Shown here: positions 10,706 to 21,200 of the stretch, in pieces
How the letters are laid out: the number at the start of each line of letters is the position of its first letter
Numbering within the stretch: position 1 is the stretch's first letter
Source of the DNA: Centroberyx gerrardi
Lineage: Eukaryota; Chordata; Actinopteri; Beryciformes; Berycidae
Length of the DNA stretch: 64,000 bases
Assembly: GCF_048128805.1 (NCBI RefSeq)
Contig: NC_136012.1
Coordinates: forward strand, 15,235,725 to 15,299,724
Direction: 5' to 3'
Notes under the pieces: model-generated
What the model was told of the DNA's origin: nothing
What the model saw: the letters and a program-made list of their open reading frames with translations, nothing else
The model's database searches: none
Translations under genes and position numbers: made by a program

Positions 10706-11914
10706 TACACGATGGCTAATTGTTATCCCTTTGACACTTAACGATATTTATAGACCTTATCAGATTCATAATTGATTCACTGGCTACATATTTTGTAGTT
10801 CATTGTAAACATAATCGACAAGAAACGCAGGAATTGAGTAGATTTCCAGCAAGATATCATAACCTTGACAACTTGAAAACAGAGGCAACTGATTATGAAT
10901 GGACTGACTCTGAATTAGTTAACATTAGATTTCCATCTCTACTTCAACGTCTACTACTAACTAGCTAGCTAATCACCGTTATTACTGACACTTGGTTGTC
11001 ATGTTTCTCTTTGGTCTAGCAAATGAGTTTTGGCTGTTATCTCTTACTTCGTGCGGTTGTATTTCGTTAGTAGCACAAATGCCAATATTTTATGTTGTTT
11101 CAATTGTTATTTGCATGTATCCCATCCCATACATTGCATGACATTTTCATCTATTCACTATCAGCTCACACACGTTGGTTTGTATACAGTCCACCAATGA
11201 ATTCCGACGTAGTGGTACTGCAAACACCGAGAACAGAAGTTCCGGACACCGGAACACAAGTGTCAAAATATAAACAATTAAGTATAGCCTACTGGCTAAA
11301 ATGTTTTCAATTGCCTATTTTCATATACTGCCCGTTATACATCAATTTAGCCTTGTACTGCACGGGACAAATCTATTAGCGTAATCACAGATTCTTAAAA
11401 CCAATCCAAACATCAGCTCATGCAGCTCATTCAGTTGTGCTCTTGCGCCTCCCCGTGGTAAATTTGGAGACTGCAACCAAAGATCGTTTATTCGGAGATT
11501 GACTAGAATGACTTCGAATAAACCTGTCCCAGTTTGTCGGTCAGTAAATGGCATAAGCAGAGCAGAGCTAATATTATGCTAATCACAGCCCCGTTACTAT
11601 AGTGCCGTAGACCTGAAAAGAACATTATAGCACTGGATGTTAACAGTACGTTAGGATATTGTGTAAGTGTACTCTAAATGGTTTACTGGGAGATGTGTGC
11701 AAAAAGATCATGTCTCACTACTTTTCCAATAACGCCAACGACTCTTGTCTAAATTTTTTTCCCGCGGCGATTCACGATGACGTTTATGGTACCTGAAAAT
11801 ATGTGCAGAGTGAGAGCTCTTTCTTTCTCAGCGGCCACCTGAACTGCAAACGACGTTAACTTTCCCAGGATCCATTGCTTCACCCTGGGCTCCTCTGCTG
11901 CGGTTGTTTCAAAC
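10706..11914. promoter_or_regulatory. divergent interval between thg1l and lsm11
   Basis: 1.2 kb separates the start codons of thg1l (minus) and lsm11 (plus). The lsm11-proximal part (11760-11914) is moderately CpG-rich and contains TTTCCCAGGATCC. The middle is AT-rich with no supported gene. Both 5' UTRs and promoters must lie here, but no TATA box or start site can be fixed from sequence. Confidence 0.5.
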
Positions 11915-12383
11915 ATGGAGGAGAGGGAAAGAAGAAGCGTAAATCCTAGTCGCGCTGGCTCTGACAGCAAAGACACAGTACCGGCAACAAGTTCAACTAC
12001 CCCATCTGTACCGGAGCATGCACCGGACACAAGTCGTGAAACGGGAGACAACGTTGGTGATAAATTAGACGTCTGCTCTGACAGCTTCGACCCACTCGTG
12101 GCCTTGTACTCCCCGGCTGTGCCTCTACCCTTTCCCAACATCAAGTGCTTCAACAACGTCGCAGAGTACGAGAGCTTTCAGAGGGGCGGCCGAGGCAGAG
12201 CCAAACCAGAGAATGTGGAGAAAAAGAAACAGAAAGCGATGAAAGGGGTGGCGGACCCGGAGCGCATCGAAAGGCTGAAGAAGCTCATGGTGCGCAACCC
12301 CGTACCAGAAGAGGGGGAGAGCAGCGGCACACAGCGGCGCAGGAGGCAAAGGGCCCCTAAAAATGTCCTGACAAGGATGTCCC
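11915..12383 (+). CDS. lsm11: lsm11 exon 1
   Basis: 469 bp ending RMS plus one base before a GTATGT donor. Holds the N-terminal processing-factor contact region and NVLTRM. Confidence 0.95.
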
Positions 12384-13849
12384 GTATGTTTTAATAACCA
12401 GTATTGGGCTCACCACTCAACAATAATAACAGTTTATCACTCGTTATTCATTTCAACAGTTATATCATTCCTTTAGTTGTCACCCCACGTGAGCAGTAAT
12501 TCGTTACTACTCCTATTACTTTTCCGTTACATCCAAAACTGGCAGTTGGTCCTCTTACCTTTCAAAATAACGATTTAGGTTAATGACCAGGGTGACAAAA
12601 TGGCGATTATGTCCAGTGTTCGTGACGTCTTTTAGCTTCAAACAATACCAGTATTTTCCCCAGAAAAAGTAAACTTTATGATATTCCACATCAAAGATAG
12701 CTAGTTGAGAGGACGACGACTAGTTTTGAGGAAAACAAATCGGTGGATAGTTGTGGGACGTTGTGTTTATCATCAATCTGATATTTAAACGGGGTGATAA
12801 AAGTAAAAACCTATTTTTTGATTTGTAACTGTGATAGTATTACTTCAGTTGAAATAGTGGTTCCAAAAGCAGCATATTATATTACTGTAACCCATTACTG
12901 AGTAACACGTTATCATCCAATACTTTCTTGTATGCTTTGTCTTTGGCAAAAACCTTGCTGTGTTTCAGATATGAATGCATGATCCAACATGTTACAGTTA
13001 TACCCTGTTTTGTCATGTGTGTTCAGTATGCAAAGGAAGTCCCTTGGGTGAGCTGCACCGCTGTGTTGAGGAGAGGATAAGGGTCAAAGTTCACATCAGG
13101 ACCTTCAAGGGACTAAGGGGAGTGTGCTCCGGCTTCGTTGTGGCCTTCGACAAGTTCTGGAACATGGTAAGCTCTCCGTTCATGGTCTTCCCATTATATT
13201 CTCAGTTGACAACCTCCATATGCTGAGGCCGAAAAATTGCGTTTGTCGTCCTCTCACCAATTCCTTTTCATTTCTCCTCATCAGGCAATGGTGGATGTCG
13301 ATGAGACGTACAGAGAGCCTCTCCTTGGTGAGGCTTTCTACCATGAGAAAGCCCTCACCATTTCACGGGTGGGTAACCCAGTATTAGTTTGGTCTCATAC
13401 TTAGCTGGGATGAAATTTCGTCCCACTCAGTTATCATTTTTGGCCACAAAATATTCACATAACTAAAATCCCCCCCACAGCTCTTTGAGAAGCTGAAACT
13501 CCAGGAGAACCCAGAAGGTGACAAGCAAGCAAAGCACAAAGCCAAGGGAAAAACTAGCGGCCCTGAGCCTGCAACCCCAAAACTGACTGAGACAAGCCGG
13601 TCCCCTCACCCTGGCCCGGCTAGCAAGGATGGAGACGGCAGGAGAGGGGATAGCAGGACAGAGCACAGACTGTCGAGAGACACTGTCACAGTCAAACGGG
13701 ATAAACATGAAGCCCCACCGAAAGCCTCGGGGCCAGAGACCGGTCAGAAGAAAGGCTCCCAGGCGTACGGCAAGGTCCACACACGCCACATCAACCAGCT
13801 GTTCATACGGGGTGAGAATGTTATCCTGGTTAACCTGCAGCCACTATGA
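11915..13849 (+). CDS. lsm11: U7 snRNP Sm-like protein LSm11, complete, 4 exons
   Basis: Component of the U7 snRNP ring, where LSm10 and LSm11 replace SmD1 and SmD2; it directs 3'-end cleavage of replication-dependent histone pre-mRNAs in the nucleus. Exons 11915-12383, 13027-13166, 13285-13368 and 13481-13849 join in frame to 353 aa (human recalled as 360). Seen: MEERER start with A at -3; the N-terminal block [11 protein letters not shown] plus [11 protein letters not shown], the region that in the family contacts FLASH and recruits the cleavage complex; a basic stretch; Sm1 motif residues [15 protein letters not shown] and AFDKFWNM; a long low-complexity spacer rich in Lys, Ser and Pro; and Sm2-type [15 protein letters not shown] at the C-terminus. 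A long Sm1-Sm2 spacer is the LSm11 signature. It is divergent from thg1l and convergent with clint1. Confidence 0.96.
12490..12925. mobile_element. possible degenerate foldback element in lsm11 intron 1
   Basis: Both ends hold GTTACT/AGTAAC-rich stretches in roughly opposite orientation (12495-12530 and 12878-12915), a pattern I recall from short teleost DNA elements. Similarity is weak and no target duplication was identified. Confidence 0.25.
13027..13166 (+). CDS. lsm11: lsm11 exon 2, Sm1 motif
   Basis: 140 bp, acceptor TTCAG and donor GTAAGC. Encodes [10 protein letters not shown] followed by the Sm1 strand sequence and FWNM. Confidence 0.96.
13285..13368 (+). CDS. lsm11: lsm11 exon 3
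   Basis: 84 bp, 28 codons: [18 protein letters not shown] to LTISR. Donor GTGGGT; a second GT four bases downstream would shift the frame. Confidence 0.93.
13481..13849 (+). CDS. lsm11: lsm11 exon 4, spacer and Sm2 motif
   Basis: 369 bp including TGA at 13847-13849. Begins LFEKLKLQ, runs through a polar spacer and ends with [18 protein letters not shown], the Sm2 motif. Confidence 0.95.
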   Translation, partial: LFEKLKLQENPEGDKQAKHKAKGKTSGPEPATPKLTETSRSPHPGPASKDGDGRRGDSRTEHRLSRDTVTVKRDKHEAPPKASGPETGQKKGSQAYGKVHTRHINQLFIRGENVILVNLQPL

Positions 13850-14105
13850 GTTTTATTCCTTTTGATGTTTACCCAGCATGCTCTCTGGAGATAAAAAGTC
13901 TCATTTTAAACGGAGACCTGCTGCAGACACAATCAGTTAATTGAACAGTATACCGAAGCTCTGTAATAACAGCGGTGCAAGGCTGTAGATGAACCACTAG
14001 AGTCAGTAGATTCAGAAGAATCAGTGAATTAAGGATGACTGTTATATATCATATTGATATGGAGGCTTTTCTCTGCCGACCAGAGAAACTATCTTGAAAT
14101 TGAGC

Positions 14106-14111
14106 AATAAA
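14106..14111 (+). terminator. lsm11 poly(A) signal AATAAA
   Basis: Canonical AATAAA about 260 bases after the lsm11 stop, followed by a GT-rich stretch near 14140. A second TAATAAA at 14178-14184 is a weaker alternative. Confidence 0.6.
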
Positions 14112-14248
14112 AGCTTCTCAGTACTATTGCACGTCATTTCTTGTCGAGTTTTCTTCTTGTCTTTTGTCTGTCAACTCCTAATAAAGGAAATTAATTTTGG
14201 TACTCTTTTATGCCATAATTTTAACCATCACTGTGATATGGTTATTAC

Positions 14249-14262
14249 CCAGCAGGTGGCAG
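14249..14262 (+). promoter_or_regulatory. CTCF-like motif
   Basis: CCAGCAGGTGGCAG matches all 14 positions of the CTCF core consensus CCASNAGRKGGCRS. It lies between the convergent 3' ends of lsm11 and clint1. Confidence 0.55.
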
Positions 14263-15794
14263 TATAAACACATTAGATGCCATCTGTGAGGCCATTGTCA
14301 TCTCAAAGAGCTTGTCCCTTTATGTTGCTTTTCCCGTTAGTTTGAACAGGAATGACAGCGCAGTCTCAGCGGACTTCATAAATGCATTATGAATAATTGA
14401 GTTTGTGAAGCTAGAGATTGCAGATGGCACTCAGAAGCTGTCATTTGTCTTGACGTCTCAGATTGCCTTTACTCTTTAATGGGAACATTACCCATAAAAG
14501 CACAATTTACTGCATCTCATGGAAGTTGTAAAGATGCTGCTTTTTTTCTGTTTAAATGGCAGAGGTTACTTTTGGATGATGAGTGGCACAGAATGATTGC
14601 ATATTTCTATAATGTTTCTGGGGCTGCACCACAGAGTTTGGTTTTTTTATTGTTTGTATTTTTTCTTAAATTCATCAGTAGACCCTAGGGTCCAACAAGC
14701 AAAACTTCATAGTCTAACTGACCTTCCTTTTCATCTAATTCGATGCCATAAATAGGACAAAATCTATCAGTAGCATTCAACAGTCCTGTCCCAACATACT
14801 GTTTATATATAATGTCAGAGCATATCAGTCTAACCCATTTCTCCAGTTAACAAGTCTTCCTCTCCAGAGAGTGAAAATGGGGTCAAGTGTTCAACACTGG
14901 CTGTGTTTTTGTCTCGTGTTTGTCACACCAGTTTGTTCTGACAAACCTTGGTAGAATATGAGAAGGGCGGTACACCGGTGATCAGAGATAAAGGATACAT
15001 TTTGACAATGGTCCTTCTCTTGTAAGCAATAGAGTAGTTGAGTGTATACATGGGTATTCAGTCTACAGGCAAAACAGTAAATTTAGGCTACTTATCAGCT
15101 GAATTAACATTGAGACATGGATGGCATGGTCACAGCATACACACCTGCTGAAATACCACAACACCACTGTTTGCTTTTCATCATTCATGGAATAATAATG
15201 TCAAGGAAAAGCTGAAAATAACGGGAAAGGAGTTCAACCACTACAGCTGTTAAAATAGGACTCAGCCGTTGCCTCTCTCTTGCGGTCCTGATGCTGCACA
15301 CAGCATGCCAGCCATCTCATCAGGTAACTCCTTGCTATTACAATCTGCACCATTCCCATAATGTCTTCATCATAATCTCATCCACAGCCCCTTGTCTTAC
15401 ACTGTGTACACTGTGATGCAATTGGCAGATGGCAGGCCATGGATTTAGTGCCGAGAAGAGTCCTCATGTCAGCTAATTTGCATGTACTGTGAGAAGTTAT
15501 GCTGTCTACTTTTGTCCTGTTATCTCTCTCCCTTATGAACATAGATAAACTGCAGACATGCATGTTTACAGAAGGCCTCTTTCTCTCTTGCGCCAAAAAA
15601 AAAAACAAAGTTAACAACCCCACTCCAACTAAATGTAATTTCCAAGTCAAGTGAAATGGCTTCACATTTGCTGCTTGAAGCTCTTTCGAGGGAGGCTAAT
15701 GACACAGCGCACCAAATAACACACACCATTAACAAATTTCAATCAACTGTTTAATGTTGTAGATAAAGGATCTTGATGTGTAAATCAAATCAAA

Positions 15795-17949
15795 ATGGGG
15801 ATAAATGCAAAATTTTATTTTCTCAAAGGATTTTCCATGATTCTTTTTACATTTGCATAAACTAGTGTTTTCAGTAACGATCCCATCTGAGAGATCTCAA
15901 AAACAATTTGAAGTAGAAAAAAAAATGCATAAAACAACCTCTAGTGATAATATATTTTAGAAAAACAGAGTAAATAGATTTTGGTCATTTTTTTAAACAG
16001 GTAATGCCTCGGACTCCGAGACAAGGCTACTATGTGTTGGTGTGCTCAGCCTCATGAGCCCTTGGGAGAGTAGGAGAGCACAACTTCAATCCTCTTGGGG
16101 CTGCGGAATCCACTGCCTTTTCCTCTGGTCGGTGAATTATTTATCTCATCGTTGACATACCAGAAATATCACTCAGTTCAGATTCACTTATTATCAATCA
16201 CTCATCAGAAGGGAGGGGTCAGAAGGCAAACACCGGCAGGCACTTGGACCCTTGAAGAGTGTTGTTTTGTCTCCGTGCGTCTCAGAGATCGATTAGGAAA
16301 ACAGTCGGACGAACCAGTCGGTGCGGAGCTGGGTGGGATTGTTCAGTATGTGCGAGCCCGTGCCCTCCTCACAACACGTCCTCATCTGACTACCACAACA
16401 GCATATTGCGTGTACACAAACTGCACCTCAATTGTCAGAAGTGCTCCCTCTCACATAATCTTCTGTAACTGATGAGTTGTAAAAAGTAGAAGACTTGGAA
16501 TGACGAATGCAGAGTAAAGGTAGCAACAGTGTTTGCAAGACTGCTTTGTTTTTAATATGTAACATTAGTGGAGATGGAAGGTGAGAAGGCAGCATTTACT
16601 GAGATGCACCAGTGAACATTTCTTTTAACAGACAACAGATAGATGCGTGATGCACAATCTCCATACAGTCTGCATCAACACTTCAGGTGCTGGATTAAGT
16701 TGAGATCAATATGGGATCATTATAGGTGTTTTTGTAGTATTGAAGATATCACTGGCCTGAATAGGATGGTGACAATCAAAATGTGCATGGGGGAAACAAA
16801 ACAAAAAAATGAATAAAATAATGAGCTACAATCGTATCCAATATCTGGACTTAGAAGCTACACCTGGCTTGAGGCATAAGTATGAACACAGAAGTTCATA
16901 CACAGTACGGTAGCTGTCCTCAACACTGCACAGTCATATTGTCTCCTTTAAAGAGGTTAATTGAAGAGAAAAGGCAAAGAACTTCCAGGCACTCTGTGCT
17001 GTAATAAAGAACCCACAACCCCTTGTATGAGGCTTTTTCTACCTACTGATTATCTCATTTGGATGCAAACTGATTATACTTATCTTCATCTTTTAAAAAA
17101 TATATATATACCCATAAGAAAGGCCACAAAGGATGGTCTGCTGATGGAGCAACTCCTCAAATCAACAGCTTTCAATTCAAACACTCATTCATTACTTTAA
17201 CTGTACTGACAGGCCACATTTGGAGTATGTCGACACTTATGTACATAGAGAAGGTATCAAAGACACTGGCAATTTACCTTGTAAAAGGTCTTAATTCACA
17301 TCAGATTTAGTCCGTATGAAACAATTCTTCACGTCATCATTGCCTCTCATCCAAGTACTTCATAACTTATTGTATGGGCTCCAGAATTCTATTTACAGGT
17401 CAAGGGAAGAGCAAGGACAAATAAGAGGTAACTTGACATTCTTAAAGATACATTAGAAAGTTAAGATGGCTGATCAGGTTAACCAAACTCATATCATATC
17501 CAGTAAAATTACTGAGAACATGTCTCAAAAGAATTACGTAGCTATAGATTTTTTTTTTTTGCTATTCTGGTGATTTCATTTGATTGAGGTTATAAAGCAA
17601 AATCCCCCTGACATTCTCATGGTGGCAGATGCCCATCACTTTCTTTTCTCTCACTGACCAAAAGCTAACCAACAAGGCACACGATAAACAGTGTGTCTGT
17701 CTGACCACCACCCCAGTCCAGACCGATCATTGGTTCCAACACAACACAAAACACACATTCATTTAGATCCATATCTCCACACAGCATTACTTTTAAAAAC
17801 AACAAGGAGATTGCAAGGTGTTGGTATTATGATATTTGACATTATTCAAGTACTCTTTGTTTGCAGCTCATAACAATCCTTCACCGACGGACGGAGAGAA
17901 AGAGAGAGACTGACACCACTCTTCCAGAAATCCTAGCTCTCCTGCTTCA
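15795..17949 (-). other. probable clint1 3' UTR
   Basis: 2.1 kb downstream of the clint1 stop, AT-rich and nearly free of microsatellites. No coding exon was seen; the extent is inferred from the poly(A)-like hexamer and from the long 3' UTRs usual for this gene. Confidence 0.4.
15814..15819 (-). terminator. possible clint1 poly(A) signal
   Basis: TTTATT on the plus strand (AATAAA on the minus strand) about 2.1 kb past the clint1 stop. The intervening DNA is AT-rich with few microsatellites, as expected of a long 3' UTR. The choice among hexamers is uncertain. Confidence 0.35.
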
Positions 17950-18263
17950 TCACTTCCCAAAGTTGCCGAAGTCAGCGAAGGCATCCTGTTTGGGCTGTTG
18001 GACCATGGCAGGGCTCATCCCCATTCCCATCCCCATAGCACCAGGCATCCCCATGGTCATACCTGCCTGTGGCATCCCCATGTTCATGCCCATCCCCATC
18101 ATGCCCTGGCTGGGGGCCATGCCCATCCCCATCCCCATGCCCATGCCTATACCCATGCCAGCACCAGGGTGCATCATAGGATTTACAGGCGGTCTGGCTG
18201 GTGTGGGTCCGAGGTTCATACTGGCAAATCCCTGGGAGAGCATGTTGGCAGGTGCCTGGTTTC
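17950..18263 (-). CDS. clint1: clint1 exon 12 and stop
   Basis: 314 bp including TGA. Holds a long Met/Gly/Pro tract of GMGM-type units (roughly residues 552-608) and ends QPKQDAFADFGNFGK, the conserved epsinR C-terminus. Confidence 0.95.
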
Positions 18264-21200
18264 CTGGAAATAACAGAACAAACTCAGTGAATAAAAGCTC
18301 CAGATTTTATATAACACATTTGAGTGACACAGTGCTTTGAAGGCGAGGGCAAACCTGGCAACAGTTTCAGCCACTTATCCCAAACCTGTTATTCCTCTCA
18401 CCTTGCTGGAGTGTGTTGAGGCTGGGCTGGCTGGGCTTCGGGGGATGCATGCCTGGGCCCAGGAAGTCCAGGCTAATGTTGACTGAGGGGTCTGACCAGG
18501 TAGAAGGGAGGGCAGCTTTGGCTCCAGCACCCTGAGAAGCCACTCCCTGCTGCACAAGCTGAGGTTGTAGAGGACCCCCCATGCTCTGGATGGGCTGGCA
18601 AAGAAAGAGAGACACACAAATACAGATACGATGTTAGGAAGAACACTAATCTGTGTCAAAAGCACAGAAATATACAGTGAAAAGATACATAAAAGTTCCA
18701 GTGATAAGGCAGGGACCTAATCCTCTGATTTCCAGACAACACTGAAATATACAACGAAAAGATACAAGTTCTTGTAATAATTCAAGGCCCTAACCCTTTA
18801 TCCTGACCCACTTAACACTGAGACTGTTAGTAGACTGTGCTACTGTCTCTTTCTGAACTCATTAAAGCACGCCATCTAAAGTAACTAGAATCAAAGAGGG
18901 AGTGGTGGGTGTCGTCTCCTCAGTGAAACAAAGAATGCATTTTTTTTAAGTAGGTCAACAACCTTTTAACATAGAAATACTGTCTACATACCATGGCTTT
19001 TGTTGGGTTTTTAATGTTTTTCTGACTCAAACCTGATTCTTCTCATTCTGTATGCCAGTAACAGGAGGAGTGGGTGGTTAGTGGGTGGTCTCTGGGGGAG
19101 ACGAGCATCTGGTGAGGCTGCATGTTAACCCTCTGCCATGATTGTCCCCACGTCTCCCAATCACACTCGGTACGTCTCCATCGCACATGCATACTGGCTA
19201 ATGTGGCCAACGAGCAGTATCAATGTTGAGTAAAGGAGAGTTTTTATGCTGGGAGCAGTATTTATGTCATGAGCTTGGCATTTACTGCATTATGCATGAA
19301 GTGGGAAGTGTGCGTGGTGTGTGAGTGTTTACATGCCAGAATATCAGTGCTCATATTTGGTTACCAAGGCCAAGTCAACAGGCGTGTGGTTGGAGGAATA
19401 CAAATAACAGGAGGACTAAAAAAAACAAAGAGCTCAACAGTTGGCAAGATTTTGTTCTCTTGCTATAGTTGGCATTCACAATATCTGAAGAAGGCAATAC
19501 CATTTACATCCATGAACATTGCAATCACATTGGCGTAAAGCATATGTGATTTCCTGCAAATGTTCTGGTTGCATCTGTATCGTTTACTGTATGTCCTCTT
19601 CATGATTCTTATAACGATGTGGATATGAATAAATTATTCAAAAGTGTGTGTGTGTGTGTCAGTGCAATCATGCATACCTGTGACCTGGACTGGGGAAGGA
19701 CTGTGGCGCTCATGCTCTGTGTGCTGCTCATGCTAAAGTTGAGGCTCTGGGAGGTGGTGAGGGACTGAGTCGGCCCCATCAAGTCAAACAGGTCCGCTGA
19801 GGGAGGTCCAGCGACTGGAGCCAAGGCTGCGGCAGGGGCAGGGGCAGGACTGACTGTCATGGCTCCAAAAAGGTCATTTCCGCCAGTGTCACCAGACTGA
19901 GCAGATGTTGGCATCTGACCTCCAGGGAAGGCATTCCATTCTCCAAAGTCTCCATTGCCGCTAGAGGCTGGAGCTGGCAACAAGAAAGAGAAAAAAAAAA
20001 CAGATTCATTACATGGTTCATGTATTTGTCATCCATTCAGATGAGCAGTGAGGTTTGTACTATGATCTGTAAATAAATAAATGAACTGTGCAAATAATTG
20101 GAAGGTACTGACAAAGTCAAGCTACCATTATTCAAGCTAGGGTGTATAGCAACCTGCCTGTCAAAATTCCCCCAAAAAAGGTACACAATACAAAAATGTT
20201 ATATAAATATGTAAAGAGTTTTTTGATAGCAATTCTAAATGAATTTTCTACCCTTCATTGATGACCATAACCTAGCTTTATCCAGGGCATTTTCAGTGAC
20301 CACCGGTGCAATGTTTTAAATTTTCATTGAATCTGCCCTTCTTGTTCTCTCTCTCTCCATCTCGGCTTCTTCCACCCCCACCAACTTCTTCCTCTGTCCC
20401 TGTCTCCTTGTCATCCATAACAGGAGTTGATGTGTGTCTGTTCTTGTTATGCAGAGCAGGTAGCAGGCTCCATATGGCCAGGGCTCCCTCCCAGCATCCC
20501 TCTGAATATTCTAGCAGTATGGCTGCAACAGCATAGCACACACATGCACACACTAACAAATAAAACAAACAAACAAAAACAAAAGTCTTGGAACCAACCA
20601 GGTCCTGAGGAGAGGCCAACAGAAGCAGCAGGCGAGGAGAAGTCAGCAAATCCACTGATCAGGTCTGCATTGAGAAAGAGACATAAACACGTCATTTAGA
20701 CAAGCGAGTTCCAGGTGTCATTCTACCATAGTTAGCATTCCTTCAGTGTCAGGAGTGAAGGAGGGAGGGGAGGGGTGGTAGTGGATGGGTGGAGGAGACC
20801 AAACATCTGCTCAGTGCTCCCGCCCCCTCCATTCACCAGGGACTGCTCCAAAAACATCTGGTGCACTTAGCTCCTATATATCAACTCCCTCCCCCTTGCT
20901 GTCCCCAAAACCTGAAGCTAGAATCAGCCCAATGTTGACTGCGTGGCATCTTCAAAACATGCTATAGGGGTAAACAGGCAGCAATGAGCTATATGAAGTT
21001 GGCTGCATTGTACCTGTTTTAGCAGGCTGGCTGGGTCCTGTGTCCACCATCAGTAGGTCAGCCAGGCCGCTACTGGAGGCCTGAGGGGCTGCTGACTGGG
21101 GCTGAAGCAGAGAACAGAGAGAAAGGTCAGGAGACAATGCATACACATACCTACACCCATACGCATGCATGTACACAGAGAAACACACACACTACCTGTT

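Larger units (their letters stand above)
13850..15795. other. lsm11 3' UTR and convergent spacer to clint1
   Basis: Tail-to-tail spacer between lsm11 (plus) and clint1 (minus). After the lsm11 3' UTR it is AT-rich unique DNA with a CTCF-like motif at 14249 and no supported gene. Confidence 0.6.

Noticed and set aside
17998-18273. His/Pro-rich plus-strand frame
   Set aside because: Antisense shadow of the clint1 Met/Gly-rich exon.
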